A stretch of 64,000 bases of DNA from NCBI RefSeq assembly GCF_032926325.1, contig NZ_CP136709.1:1714501-1778500 (forward strand), in the 5' to 3' direction. Source of the DNA: Aestuariibaculum lutulentum (GTDB lineage: Bacteria > Bacteroidota > Bacteroidia > Flavobacteriales > Flavobacteriaceae). The notes below the pieces were generated by a model, which made no database searches, had not been told where the DNA came from, and saw only the letters and a list, made by a program, of their open reading frames with translations. Positions 24,165-32,531 of this stretch are shown here, one piece after another. Positions within the stretch are counted from its first letter, which is position 1; each line of letters opens with the position of its first letter. The translations under genes and the position numbers were made by a program.

Positions 24165-26555
24165 TTATTCTTCGTTATCGTCTTCTTCCGGAATAATATT
24201 TATTGAAGGCTCTTTTAAAACTTCTTTATTGGCTATACTACGCTCTAACGATAATAATAACGAAGGCAATAGTAAAAGGTTCGACAACATCGCGAATAAT
24301 AGGGTAGTCGATACTAATGCACCTAGGGCTACTGTTCCACCAAAGCTTGAAATGGTAAACACCGAAAAGCCGAAGAACAATACAATAGATGTATAGAACA
24401 TACTTACACCAGTTTCTCGTAATGCACCGTATACCGATGGTTTAATTTTCCAGTGTCTGGCTTGTAATTCCTGACGGTATTTGGCAAGGAAATGTATGGT
24501 ATCGTCTACCGAAATACCAAAGGCGATACTAAAAACTAAAATAGTTGATGGTTTTATAGGGACACCTAAATAGCCCATTAAACCAGCTGTTATAAGTAAA
24601 GGTAGTAAGTTTGGTATTAATGAAATGATAATCATTCTAAACGATCTGAACATGTAAGCCATGAAAAGGGCAATTAAAATGATGGCCAAAGATAGAGAGA
24701 TTACCAGGTTTTTAACTAAGTATTTTGTTCCTTTTTGGAACACAACGGCTTTACCTGTCATGGTTACCGTATAACGTTCAGCAGGGAATAACTTATCTAT
24801 TTTAGTTTGAAGGTTTTCTTCAATACGCTCCATTTTTTCGGTACCAATGTCTTTCATAAACGTAGTGATACGAGCATATTGCCCCGTACTATCAACAAAG
24901 TTCTTCAGTAAGTCGACATTTGATGATGAATTCTTGGCGTATGATAAAATGAAGCTGTTTTCCTGACTGGTAGGTAACTGGTAATATTTTGTGTTTCCGT
25001 TGTAGTAAGCCTGTTTAGAGTATTTTACTAAATCTACAACCGAAATAGGTTTCGATAATTCAGGAATTTCGTTAATAGCTTCCTGTAATTCGTCCATTCG
25101 TTTTAAAGTCGCCAGTTTCATAACGCCTTTTTTACGTTTGGTGTCAATCATGATTTCAACAGGCATAATACCGTTAAATTCTTTTTCGAAGAAACGAATA
25201 TCGCTAACGAATTCCGAATCCTGAGGCATGTCTTCAATTAAACTTCCTGTAATTTTTATCTGGTAAATTCCAATAATACTAACAATAAGTAAAACCAAAC
25301 CGGTACAGTAAATAGCAATGCGCTCGTGTTTTACCATGCGCTCCATCCAGTCGACAAAACCACCAATCCAACGTTTGTTTAAGTGTTCTAAGTGACGGTC
25401 TTTTGGGTAAGGTAAAAAGGTGTAAATGATTGGAATAATCAATAAACACAATACAAAAATAGCCAGGATACTTAATGAAGCTACAATACCAAATTCTTTT
25501 AAAAGAGTACTTTCTGTAAGTATAAAGGTAGCAAAACCAGAAGCGGTTGTAATGTTAGTCATTAAAGTAGCATTACCAATTTTGGTAATAACACGTTGTA
25601 GCGACTTTACTTTATTCCCGTGTTTCTTTACTTCGTTCTGGTACTTATTGATTAAGAAAATACAGTTCGGAATTCCGATAACAATAATAAGCGGCGGAAT
25701 TAAAGCGGTAAGTACGGTGATTTCATAATTAAGAGCTCCTAAGATTCCTAAAGTCCACATCACGCCTATACTAACCACAATAAGAGAAATAAAGGTGGCT
25801 CTGAACGATCTGAAGAAAAAGAAGAATATAAGTGATGTTACCAATAAAGCTGCACCAACAAACCATCCAATTTCACTAACAATAACCTGAGCATTTAAAG
25901 TACGTATGTAAGGCATACCCGAAATACGCACGTCTAGATTATAGGCTTTTGAAAAATCTTTTATTTTAGGTTCAAGGGTATTGGCTACAAAGTCCTTTCT
26001 AATCGAGGTATTTACAATATCTTTCTTTAAATATATTGCAGTTCTAATCGTTTTAGTCTCCTTGTTGAATAAAACATTATCGTAAAACGGATATTTGTTA
26101 AAGAGTTCGTATTCTAAAGATTCTATTTGTTGCATTGAAGAAACAGAGTCTTTAATAAAAGGTTCTAAAGCAAACTTTTCATGCTCTGTATCTTTTACCA
26201 ATTTCTGAAGGTCTTTAACAGAAACAACAGTTTCTACTTCGTCGTATTGTTTAAAGCTTTGTGCAAGGTTGTTCCAGGCGTTTAGCTTTTCAACGGTTAA
26301 AAGGGTAGAATCTTTAACACCAAGAATGATAAGGTTGCCTTCTTCTCCAAAGATTTTTAGAAAGTCGTTATACTTAATATTAACCTCGTGGTCGTCTGGT
26401 AGCAAATTGGCTTCGGTATTGGTGAAGCGCATATTTTTCCATTGCGTACTGAATAAAACTGTGATGATTAAAATACCAAGAAGTATGGCTATTTTATTAC
26501 GCAGAATAAGTCGCGCAACAACGTCCCAAAAGTGTTTTGTAAAAAGTTTAAGCAT
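24165..26555 (-). CDS. MMPL/RND-superfamily exporter with two sterol-sensing-like halves
   Basis: A 796-residue membrane transporter of the MMPL/hydrophobe exporter branch of the RND superfamily. It has the usual duplicated plan: one helix (about 20-40), a periplasmic domain, five to six helices (about 235-385), then the same again (helix about 410, second domain, helices about 620-770). The second bundle has GISVDDTIHFLAKYR, where the Asp pair is typical of proton-coupled members. No adaptor or outer-membrane channel gene is adjacent. The DUF5686-like barrel gene lies 48 bp upstream and may be cotranscribed. The substrate is unknown; lipids or hopanoids are typical of relatives. Confidence 0.9.
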   Translation of the reverse strand: MLKLFTKHFWDVVARLILRNKIAILLGILIITVLFSTQWKNMRFTNTEANLLPDDHEVNIKYNDFLKIFGEEGNLIILGVKDSTLLTVEKLNAWNNLAQSFKQYDEVETVVSVKDLQKLVKDTEHEKFALEPFIKDSVSSMQQIESLEYELFNKYPFYDNVLFNKETKTIRTAIYLKKDIVNTSIRKDFVANTLEPKIKDFSKAYNLDVRISGMPYIRTLNAQVIVSEIGWFVGAALLVTSLIFFFFFRSFRATFISLIVVSIGVMWTLGILGALNYEITVLTALIPPLIIVIGIPNCIFLINKYQNEVKKHGNKVKSLQRVITKIGNATLMTNITTASGFATFILTESTLLKEFGIVASLSILAIFVLCLLIIPIIYTFLPYPKDRHLEHLNKRWIGGFVDWMERMVKHERIAIYCTGLVLLIVSIIGIYQIKITGSLIEDMPQDSEFVSDIRFFEKEFNGIMPVEIMIDTKRKKGVMKLATLKRMDELQEAINEIPELSKPISVVDLVKYSKQAYYNGNTKYYQLPTSQENSFILSYAKNSSSNVDLLKNFVDSTGQYARITTFMKDIGTEKMERIEENLQTKIDKLFPAERYTVTMTGKAVVFQKGTKYLVKNLVISLSLAIILIALFMAYMFRSFRMIIISLIPNLLPLLITAGLMGYLGVPIKPSTILVFSIAFGISVDDTIHFLAKYRQELQARHWKIKPSVYGALRETGVSMFYTSIVLFFGFSVFTISSFGGTVALGALVSTTLLFAMLSNLLLLPSLLLSLERSIANKEVLKEPSINIIPEEDDNEE

Positions 26556-26602
26556 GCCTTAAATAAAAGTTGGGCAAAGGTAGGAAAAACAAGTGTATTA
26601 CC

Positions 26603-27886
26603 TCATAAAGTCACGTTAAATGTAAATTTTAAAGCAATATTATCTTCTATGTTAGGCAGGTGGTAAGCACCGTATCTGTAAGTGAAACTTAAACCAAAGC
26701 CAAAAAGTAATTTGTTAAGTTCGAAGCCCGATTCGGTATAGCCTTTATCTAAAGAGCCGAAGGTTATGTTTTCATGACGTTCCGGATGGTCTATACTTCC
26801 CAAGGCATAGCGCATAATTAAAACCATTTGAGGTTTGTGGCTTGGAGAAACATTGAAAGGTTTTAGGTAATGTTTAAATTGAAGTGTTGTAAATTTATCT
26901 GAAAAGAATTCATTAAAATACATAGTTTCAAAACTATTAATACCTGCTACCGAAAAACGTTGTAAGATGGTTTCTTTATTAATATTATTTGGGTAAGCGT
27001 GGTACAAATGTGTTAGCGGAATATCGCCATTGGCTATTCCTGCAACTAATACAATTTGAGAATAACTTGCTTTTTCATCACCAAATTCATAAATCGTTCT
27101 AAAATCGAATTTTGAAAAATTGAAATCACTTTTAAAAGCATCTTTGAAGCTTTTAGTATACTGAAAAGTAAACTTAGGGAACCCTTTTTCGACTTCCTTC
27201 AATCCCTGTCGGGAATCTTCGTAATGACTAAACGGACTCCATTGCACAGCAAATTTTGCCGAACTGATGTCGAATTCTGAAAACGATTGATTGTCTACGA
27301 CATATGCATAATTATAAGTGGGATCAATATGGCTTATTGAAAATTCAGACTCAGTTATTAGTTTTGGATTTATCTGGTGTTCTAAACCAAGCGTTTTTGT
27401 AACATGCGCATGAAAAAGACTGATGTTAAGTAAGCGTGGCTCGAAAAATTGAAAGAAGCGTTTGTCGGTTAAAAATTTGGTGCTTCCTGTTTCCTGTAAA
27501 TCATCTGTATATGAAGCGCTAAGCCATGTGTTTGTTTTTTTGGCTAAACGATAGGCACCACCAGCATTGTATTTAAATTTGTCGTCTCCAAATCCGTAAA
27601 CCAAATATCCGTTAATACGAAATGATTTTGAAAGGGCATCGTTTGTTATTCCTCCAAGTCCGGTTCTTAGGGCTTCGTACTGGTTGTATTTTATTAAATA
27701 ACGTAAGTCGAAATTAAAGTATTTAGTAGGGAAATAACCATTGCCTAAATGTTCGATAAAAGCTTTCCGCTTTAAAGAATCTTTAACGGTTTCATTGGTA
27801 TCTATAGATGATGACTGTGCCTGCAACATTGATGAAGCACAAAAACAAAGGATAATAAAGAAATGCTTTAACATAGTTGCAGCCAA
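26603..27886 (-). CDS. DUF5686-like outer-membrane barrel protein (barrel part only)
   Basis: A protein of up to 427 residues (a second ATG is at 27874) with a signal peptide ending near LQAQS. The rest is beta-barrel-like sequence resembling the C-terminal half of DUF5686 proteins, which are usually about 800 residues and carry an N-terminal carboxypeptidase-regulatory-like domain. That N-terminal domain is absent. The barrel has YRLAKKTNTWLSASYTDD-type strands, GFELNKLLFGFGLSF near 395, and it ends FTFNVTL. It is probably a surface-antigen or Omp85-related barrel. It is close to the MMPL exporter gene on the same strand. Its function is unknown. Confidence 0.7.
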   Translation of the reverse strand: MAATMLKHFFIILCFCASSMLQAQSSSIDTNETVKDSLKRKAFIEHLGNGYFPTKYFNFDLRYLIKYNQYEALRTGLGGITNDALSKSFRINGYLVYGFGDDKFKYNAGGAYRLAKKTNTWLSASYTDDLQETGSTKFLTDKRFFQFFEPRLLNISLFHAHVTKTLGLEHQINPKLITESEFSISHIDPTYNYAYVVDNQSFSEFDISSAKFAVQWSPFSHYEDSRQGLKEVEKGFPKFTFQYTKSFKDAFKSDFNFSKFDFRTIYEFGDEKASYSQIVLVAGIANGDIPLTHLYHAYPNNINKETILQRFSVAGINSFETMYFNEFFSDKFTTLQFKHYLKPFNVSPSHKPQMVLIMRYALGSIDHPERHENITFGSLDKGYTESGFELNKLLFGFGLSFTYRYGAYHLPNIEDNIALKFTFNVTL

Positions 27887-27903
27887 AAAGCTTCAGGTTT
27901 TGC

Positions 27904-27933
27904 AAAAAAAAGCGACTTAATGTCGCTTTTTTA
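27904..27933. terminator. Bidirectional intrinsic terminator after frr
   Basis: An AGCGAC/GTCGCT stem (27911-27916 with 27922-27927), extended by an A run on the left and a T run on the right. It lies immediately after the frr stop on the minus strand and upstream of the DUF5686-like gene. Confidence 0.8.
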
Positions 27934-27935
27934 TA

Positions 27936-28493
27936 TTATACGGTCATGATTTCCTTTTCTTTCACTTCGAAAAGTTCATCAACCATTTTAACGTACTTAT
28001 CAGTAATATGTTGTACGTCTATTTCAGCATTTTTCTTTAAATCTTCAGAAACGTCCTCTAACTTTTTAATGTCGTTGTTAGCATCTTTTCTTGCAGATCT
28101 TACACTAATTTTTGCATCTTCAGCTTCAGATTTAGCTTGTTTTGCTAAATCACGTCTGCGCTCTTCTGTTAAAGGCGGCACGTTGATAATAATGGTATCA
28201 CCATTGTTCATTGGGTTGAAGCCTAAGTTTGCAATCATGATAGCTTTTTCAATTTCTTGAAGCATCTTTTTTTCCCATGGTTGTACGGTAATGGTTCTAC
28301 CATCTGGAGTGTTAACGTTTGCTACCTGACTTAATGGTGTTTGAGACCCGTAATAATCTACCATAACACTGCCTAACATTGCCGGACTTGCTTTTCCCGC
28401 ACGAATGTTTACAAACGACTTTTCTAAGTGTTTTATAGAATTAGTCATCGATTCTTTTGCTGTGTCTAGTATAAATTGAATGTCTTCGTTCAT
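27936..28493 (-). CDS. frr: Ribosome recycling factor
   Basis: A 185-residue two-domain protein that, with EF-G, splits the post-termination ribosome. It has the usual length and the family pattern: KSFVNIRAGKASPAML near residue 27 (conserved Arg and the RAGRA-like turn), PLSQVANVNTPDGRTITVQPW (domain II), and IIINVPPLTEERRRDLAKQAK near 130. It follows pyrH by 49 bp, a gene order conserved across many bacteria (rpsB-tsf-pyrH-frr). Confidence 0.98.
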   Translation of the reverse strand: MNEDIQFILDTAKESMTNSIKHLEKSFVNIRAGKASPAMLGSVMVDYYGSQTPLSQVANVNTPDGRTITVQPWEKKMLQEIEKAIMIANLGFNPMNNGDTIIINVPPLTEERRRDLAKQAKSEAEDAKISVRSARKDANNDIKKLEDVSEDLKKNAEIDVQHITDKYVKMVDELFEVKEKEIMTV

Positions 28494-28542
28494 GTTTTTA
28501 GCTTTTAAGTAAAAATGAATGTTTCAAAAATTACGCCAAATG

Positions 28543-29250
28543 TTATAGGTTAACTTCGGTTCCAACATTTTCTCCGGAAACGACTTTTAAAAGGTTTCCT
28601 TTTTTATTCATATCGAAAACGATAATTGGTAACTGGTTTTCTTGACTTAAGGTGAATGCCGTAGTATCCATAACTTTTAAGCCCTTTCTTAAAACATCAT
28701 CGAAAGATATGAAATTAAATTTAGTGGCTTTGGCATCTTTTTCAGGATCAGCATTGTAAATACCATCAACACGAGTTCCTTTTAAAATTACATCGGCCTC
28801 AATTTCTATGGCACGTAATACGGCTGCAGAATCTGTAGTGAAGTAAGGATTTCCGGTACCTCCGCCAAAAATAACTACACGACCTTTTTCAAGGTGACGC
28901 ATGGCTCTTCTTCTAATGAAAGGTTCGGCAACTTCGTTAATTTTAATTGCTGATTGTAATCTAGTAGGTATTCCGGCATCTTCAAGGGCACTTTGTAATG
29001 CTAAACCGTTAATTACGGTGGCTAACATTCCCATATGGTCTCCTTGTACACGATCCATACCGTTGCTTGCCCCAGCTACGCCTCTAAAAATGTTTCCGCC
29101 GCCAATAACGATGGCAACTTCTACACCTTTATCGGTGATGTCTTTAATGTCTTTTGCATATTCGGCTAAACGTTCTGGATCTATACCATATTGACGATTT
29201 CCCATTAGGGCCTCGCCAGATAATTTAAGGAGTATTCTTTTGTATTTCAT
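28543..29250 (-). CDS. pyrH: UMP kinase
   Basis: A 235-residue uridylate kinase from ATG 29250, preferred over an in-frame ATG at 29274 because MKYKRILLKLSGEALMG is the normal family start. It phosphorylates UMP to UDP in pyrimidine synthesis. The amino-acid kinase fold motifs are present: KLSGEALMG at the start, VIGGGNIFRG near 48, and GGGTGNPYFTTD near 130, with DGIYNADPEKD near 165. It is followed by frr and sits downstream of tsf on the same strand, but a terminator and its own promoter box separate it from tsf. Confidence 0.97.
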   Translation of the reverse strand: MKYKRILLKLSGEALMGNRQYGIDPERLAEYAKDIKDITDKGVEVAIVIGGGNIFRGVAGASNGMDRVQGDHMGMLATVINGLALQSALEDAGIPTRLQSAIKINEVAEPFIRRRAMRHLEKGRVVIFGGGTGNPYFTTDSAAVLRAIEIEADVILKGTRVDGIYNADPEKDAKATKFNFISFDDVLRKGLKVMDTTAFTLSQENQLPIIVFDMNKKGNLLKVVSGENVGTEVNL

Positions 29251-29271
29251 TATTTGTTTACTCAGGTTGTG

Positions 29272-29279
29272 CAAATATA
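29272..29279 (-). promoter_or_regulatory. -7 promoter box of pyrH-frr
   Basis: On the minus strand TATATTTG matches TAnnTTTG. It lies 21 bases before the pyrH ATG. No TTG is visible at the expected -33 distance. Confidence 0.4.
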
Positions 29280-29340
29280 ATCAATATCTTAAATTGCTAA
29301 AGTGAATTTTTTAGGCAATTTGTAAACTAAAGATTGGTGT

Positions 29341-29377
29341 ATAAAAAAACCATTGCACGGTGAAGCACAATGGTTTT
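29341..29377 (-). terminator. Intrinsic terminator after tsf
   Basis: A stem of AAAACCATTG (29346-29355) with its complement at 29368-29377 and a 12-base loop. Read on the minus strand it is followed by a T run and lies directly after the tsf stop. Confidence 0.8.
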
Positions 29378-29398
29378 ATATTTTTGTTGTTAAGTAGA

Positions 29399-30373
29399 TT
29401 AACCTACAGAAGCTCTTTTGAAACCAGTGATTACAACATCACCGTAAGAAGCTACATATTTAGCAACATTAATTTTGTCATCTTTAATGAAGTTTTGGTC
29501 TAATAAACATTGCTCTTGATCAAGAGTTGTGTTATCAGAAACGAAACGATCCATTTTACCTGGTAAGATGTTAGCCCAGATTTTTTCTGGTTTGCCTTCA
29601 GCAGCTAATTGAGCTTTCGCATCTTCTTCAGCTTGAGCTAAAACTTCAGGAGTTAATTGAGACATAGAGATGTATTTAGGAACGTTTTTAAGTGTTTTTC
29701 CTAAACGAGCTAACTCTTCGTTATCTTTTTCGATTACAGCAATTCTAGCTTCAGTTTCTGAAGCAACGAAAGCAGGATCGAAATCTTTGTAAGATAAAGT
29801 AGTAGCACCCATAGACGCTACTTGCATAGCTACATCTTTAACTAAAGTTTCAGCGTTATCTACTTTTGCAGATAAACCAACTAAAGCAGCGATTTTGTTA
29901 ATGTGAACGTAAGAACCAACATAAGGAGCTTCTAATCTTTCGAAAGAAGTGATGTCTAATTTCTCACCAATAACACCAGTTTGCTCAACTAATTTATCAG
30001 CAACTGTTAAACCACCAAAATCTGCAGCTAAGAATTCTTCTTTAGTGTTGTAGTTTAATGCAAGATCAGCTAAATCGTTAGCTAATTTTACGAAGTTTTC
30101 GTTTTTACCTACGAAATCAGTCTCACATCCTAAAACAATAGCAACACCAGAAGTGTTATCTGCGTTTATTTTAGCAACAGCAGCTCCTTCAGAGTTATCT
30201 CTGTCAGCTCTTTTTTCTGCTACTTTTTGTCCTTGTTTACGTAAAACTTCAATTGCTTTATCAAAATCTCCACCAGCTTCAACTAAAGCTTTTTTACAAT
30301 CCATCATCCCTGCACCAGTAGCTTGTCTTAACTTGTTAACTTCTGCTGCTGTAATTTTTACTGTAGATTCCAT
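29399..30373 (-). CDS. tsf: Elongation factor Ts
   Basis: A 324-residue nucleotide-exchange factor for EF-Tu. The N-terminal UBA-like domain has the conserved VNKLRQATGAGMMDCKKALV (about residues 12-31). The EF-Tu contact motif TDFV (CETDFVGKNENFVKLAND) lies near residue 85. The two core subdomains and a C-terminal helix module follow; the length fits other Bacteroidota EF-Ts, which are longer than the E. coli protein. It follows rpsB by 85 bp, the standard rpsB-tsf order. Confidence 0.98.
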   Translation of the reverse strand: MESTVKITAAEVNKLRQATGAGMMDCKKALVEAGGDFDKAIEVLRKQGQKVAEKRADRDNSEGAAVAKINADNTSGVAIVLGCETDFVGKNENFVKLANDLADLALNYNTKEEFLAADFGGLTVADKLVEQTGVIGEKLDITSFERLEAPYVGSYVHINKIAALVGLSAKVDNAETLVKDVAMQVASMGATTLSYKDFDPAFVASETEARIAVIEKDNEELARLGKTLKNVPKYISMSQLTPEVLAQAEEDAKAQLAAEGKPEKIWANILPGKMDRFVSDNTTLDQEQCLLDQNFIKDDKINVAKYVASYGDVVITGFKRASVG

Positions 30374-30458
30374 GTATTTTAAATTTTAAAAAAAAGTCGT
30401 TCAAATATTTTAGCAAAGAAAATAATTAAACGACTTAGTTATATTGCGTAAATGTTAA

Positions 30459-31220
30459 TTATTCTTCCTCATTAGCTGCAACTGTTTTAGCTGCAACTTT
30501 TTTAGCTTTAGGAGCGTCTCCTTCAACTTTATCAGCTTTTCTTTCTGCTAAACCAGAAGAAATAGAAGCTGTAACATGAGATAAGATTTTATCGATTGAC
30601 TTAGAAGCATCGTCGTTTGCTGGGATAACATAATCAACCTGACGAGGGTCAGAGTTAGTATCTACCATAGCAAAGATAGGAATGTTTAATTTTTGAGCTT
30701 CTTTAATCGCGATGTGTTCACGTTTAATATCAACTACAAATAAAGCACCTGGTAAACGAGTCATGTCGCTGATAGAACCTAAGTTTTTCTCTAACTTAGC
30801 TCTTAAACGATCTACTTGTAAACGCTCTTTTTTAGATAACGTGTTGAAAGTACCATCTTTCTTCATTCTATCGATAGAAGCCATTTTCTTAACAGCTTTT
30901 CTAATAGTAACGAAGTTAGTTAACATACCACCTGGCCATCTTTCAGTGATGTAAGGCATGTTGATAGCTCCTGCTTTTTCAGCAACGATATCTTTAGCTT
31001 GCTTTTTAGTTGCAACAAATAAAATTTTACGACCAGAAGCAGCGATTTTTGCTAACGCTTCTCCAGCTTCGTCAATTTTAGCTGCAGTTTTATATAAGTT
31101 GATAATATGGATGCCATTACGCTCCATGTATACGTAAGGAGCCATGTTTGGATCCCACTTACGAGTAAGGTGTCCGAAGTGTACACCTGCTTCAAGTAAT
31201 TCTTTTACTTCTACTGCCAT
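30459..31220 (-). CDS. rpsB: 30S ribosomal protein S2
   Basis: A 253-residue S2. It starts with the family pattern VKELLEAGVHFGHLTRKWDPNM and has the central coiled-coil insert (near 105-160), PGALFVVDIKREHIAIKEA near 158 and DTNSDPRQVDYVIPANDDA near 188. The C-terminal tail is Lys/Ala-rich. The 144-bp gap to rpsI on its upstream side has only weak inverted repeats, so I could not identify a leader structure. It is read with tsf and lies downstream of rplM-rpsI. Confidence 0.98.
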   Translation of the reverse strand: MAVEVKELLEAGVHFGHLTRKWDPNMAPYVYMERNGIHIINLYKTAAKIDEAGEALAKIAASGRKILFVATKKQAKDIVAEKAGAINMPYITERWPGGMLTNFVTIRKAVKKMASIDRMKKDGTFNTLSKKERLQVDRLRAKLEKNLGSISDMTRLPGALFVVDIKREHIAIKEAQKLNIPIFAMVDTNSDPRQVDYVIPANDDASKSIDKILSHVTASISSGLAERKADKVEGDAPKAKKVAAKTVAANEEE

Positions 31221-31364
31221 TTTTGTAATAGTTTACGTTCTGTTGAATTAGCAATGATTAAGTGGTCATAGAATATTCGCCTTAACCATTTAGATGCTAA
31301 ACTAAATCCTGTTTTACAAACAAGGACAACAACAATAACTGTTATTAATTTTTTTAAATAGATA

Positions 31365-31751
31365 TTAACGTTTAGAGAACTGGAATTTCTTACGAGCTTT
31401 CTTCTGACCGAATTTCTTACGCTCTACCATTCTTGGATCTCTTGTTAATAATCCTTCTGGTTTAAGAGTTAATCTGTTTTCAGCATCTACTTCGCACATA
31501 GCACGAGAAATAGCTAAACGGATTGCCTCAGCTTGACCAGTGATACCACCTCCATATACATTTACGGTAATATCAAAGTTGCTTTCATTGTTAGTCATAA
31601 CTAATGGTTGCTTAACTTTATACTGTAATGTAGCAGTAGTAAAGTAGCTAGTCATGTCTTTTTTGTTAATAGTGATGTTACCACTTCCTTGGGCAACATA
31701 CGCACGAGCAACAGCCGTTTTTCTACGGCCAATTTTGTGAATTACTTCCAT
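31365..31751 (-). CDS. rpsI: 30S ribosomal protein S9
   Basis: A 128-residue S9 of normal length. It begins VIHKIGRRKTAVARAYVAQGSG, has the GGGITGQAEAIRLAISRA segment, and ends in the basic tail KKFGQKKARKKFQFSKR whose last residues reach the P-site tRNA in ribosomes. Its ATG shares one base with the rplM stop codon, so the two are translationally coupled. Confidence 0.98.
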   Translation of the reverse strand: MEVIHKIGRRKTAVARAYVAQGSGNITINKKDMTSYFTTATLQYKVKQPLVMTNNESNFDITVNVYGGGITGQAEAIRLAISRAMCEVDAENRLTLKPEGLLTRDPRMVERKKFGQKKARKKFQFSKR

Positions 31752-32206
31752 TAATTGAATTCGTTTAAGTTAATTGCAGTTGGCTTTTGTGCAGCGTGAG
31801 CGTGCTCTGTTCCAACAACAACTGTTAAATTACGGAATAAATCTGCTCCTAATTTGTTTTTAGGTAACATTCCTTTTACTGATTTTTCAACAACTCTTGC
31901 TGGATCTTTTCCAAACAATTCTGTAGCTGTTAATGTTCTTTGTCCACCTGGGTAACCTGTGTGACGAACGTAAGTTTTATCGTTCCACTTGTTTCCGGTT
32001 AAGTTGATTTTCTCAGCGTTAACAACGATTACGTTATCACCACAATCAACGTGAGGTGTGAAGCTAGGCTTGTGTTTTCCTCTTAAAAGTTTTGCAACTT
32101 TAGAAGCTAAACGACCCAAAGATTGTCCTTCGGCGTCAACTAAAACCCACTGCTTATCTGCAGTAGCTTTGTTAGCTGATACTGTTTTGTAGCTTAATGT
32201 GTCCAC
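31751..32206 (-). CDS. rplM: 50S ribosomal protein L13
   Basis: A 151-residue L13. Family landmarks are WVLVDAEGQSLGRLASKVAKL, LRGKHKPSFTPHVDCGDNVI and the VRHTGYPGG segment, then KSVKGMLPKNKLG. It is the first gene of rplM-rpsI, overlapping rpsI by one base. Its promoter (32254-32284) predicts a leader of about 40 nt with a small CTC-TTTTT-GAG hairpin. L13 leaders are known autoregulatory RNAs in Bacteroidia, but I cannot confirm that fold here. Confidence 0.98.
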   Translation of the reverse strand: MDTLSYKTVSANKATADKQWVLVDAEGQSLGRLASKVAKLLRGKHKPSFTPHVDCGDNVIVVNAEKINLTGNKWNDKTYVRHTGYPGGQRTLTATELFGKDPARVVEKSVKGMLPKNKLGADLFRNLTVVVGTEHAHAAQKPTAINLNEFN

Positions 32207-32253
32207 GTTTTTAATTAATTTTTATTAAACATTCCTCTCTCAAAAAGAGTTTG

Positions 32254-32284
32254 CAAATTTACGATTAATTATTTGATTACCAAA
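32254..32284 (-). promoter_or_regulatory. Promoter of rplM-rpsI
   Basis: On the minus strand TTTG (32281-32284), a 19-base spacer and TAAATTTG (32254-32261) match both elements of the phylum promoter. The predicted start is near 32247, about 40 nt before the rplM ATG. Confidence 0.65.
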
Positions 32285-32516
32285 TAGTGTGCTAACTTAT
32301 TTTTATACAGCTTTTTAAATTCATATATTATTGGTCATTTTAAGTGTAATTATATTATAATGAATTGTTTGTGGATTTGTCGTTTAAAGAGATTTGTGAG
32401 TTATTATTTTTTAGTTGAAACACTTTTTACAACGTTTAAATGTCAATTTTAGATTTTAGGACCTTCAAAAAACTCACAAAGCTTTCATAAATAAGTATCA
32501 AGAGCTGAATTTTGAT
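32285..32516. other. AT-rich intergenic stretch between rplM and ygiQ
   Basis: The divergent genes rplM and ygiQ are separated by 325 bp. Apart from the rplM promoter at one end and a -7 box for ygiQ at the other, I see no open frame, hairpin or repeat here. Confidence 0.6.
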
Positions 32517-32524
32517 TAATTTTG
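32517..32524 (+). promoter_or_regulatory. -7 promoter box of the YgiQ-type gene
   Basis: TAATTTTG matches TAnnTTTG and ends seven bases before the ATG at 32532, so transcription should begin at or beside the start codon. There is no clear -33 TTG. Confidence 0.4.
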
Positions 32525-32531
32525 CAGCGTT

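Noticed and set aside
31221..31364. A structured leader upstream of rpsB.
   Set aside because: Only short or weakly paired inverted repeats are seen, including a small palindrome near 31335; not enough to claim an RNA element.
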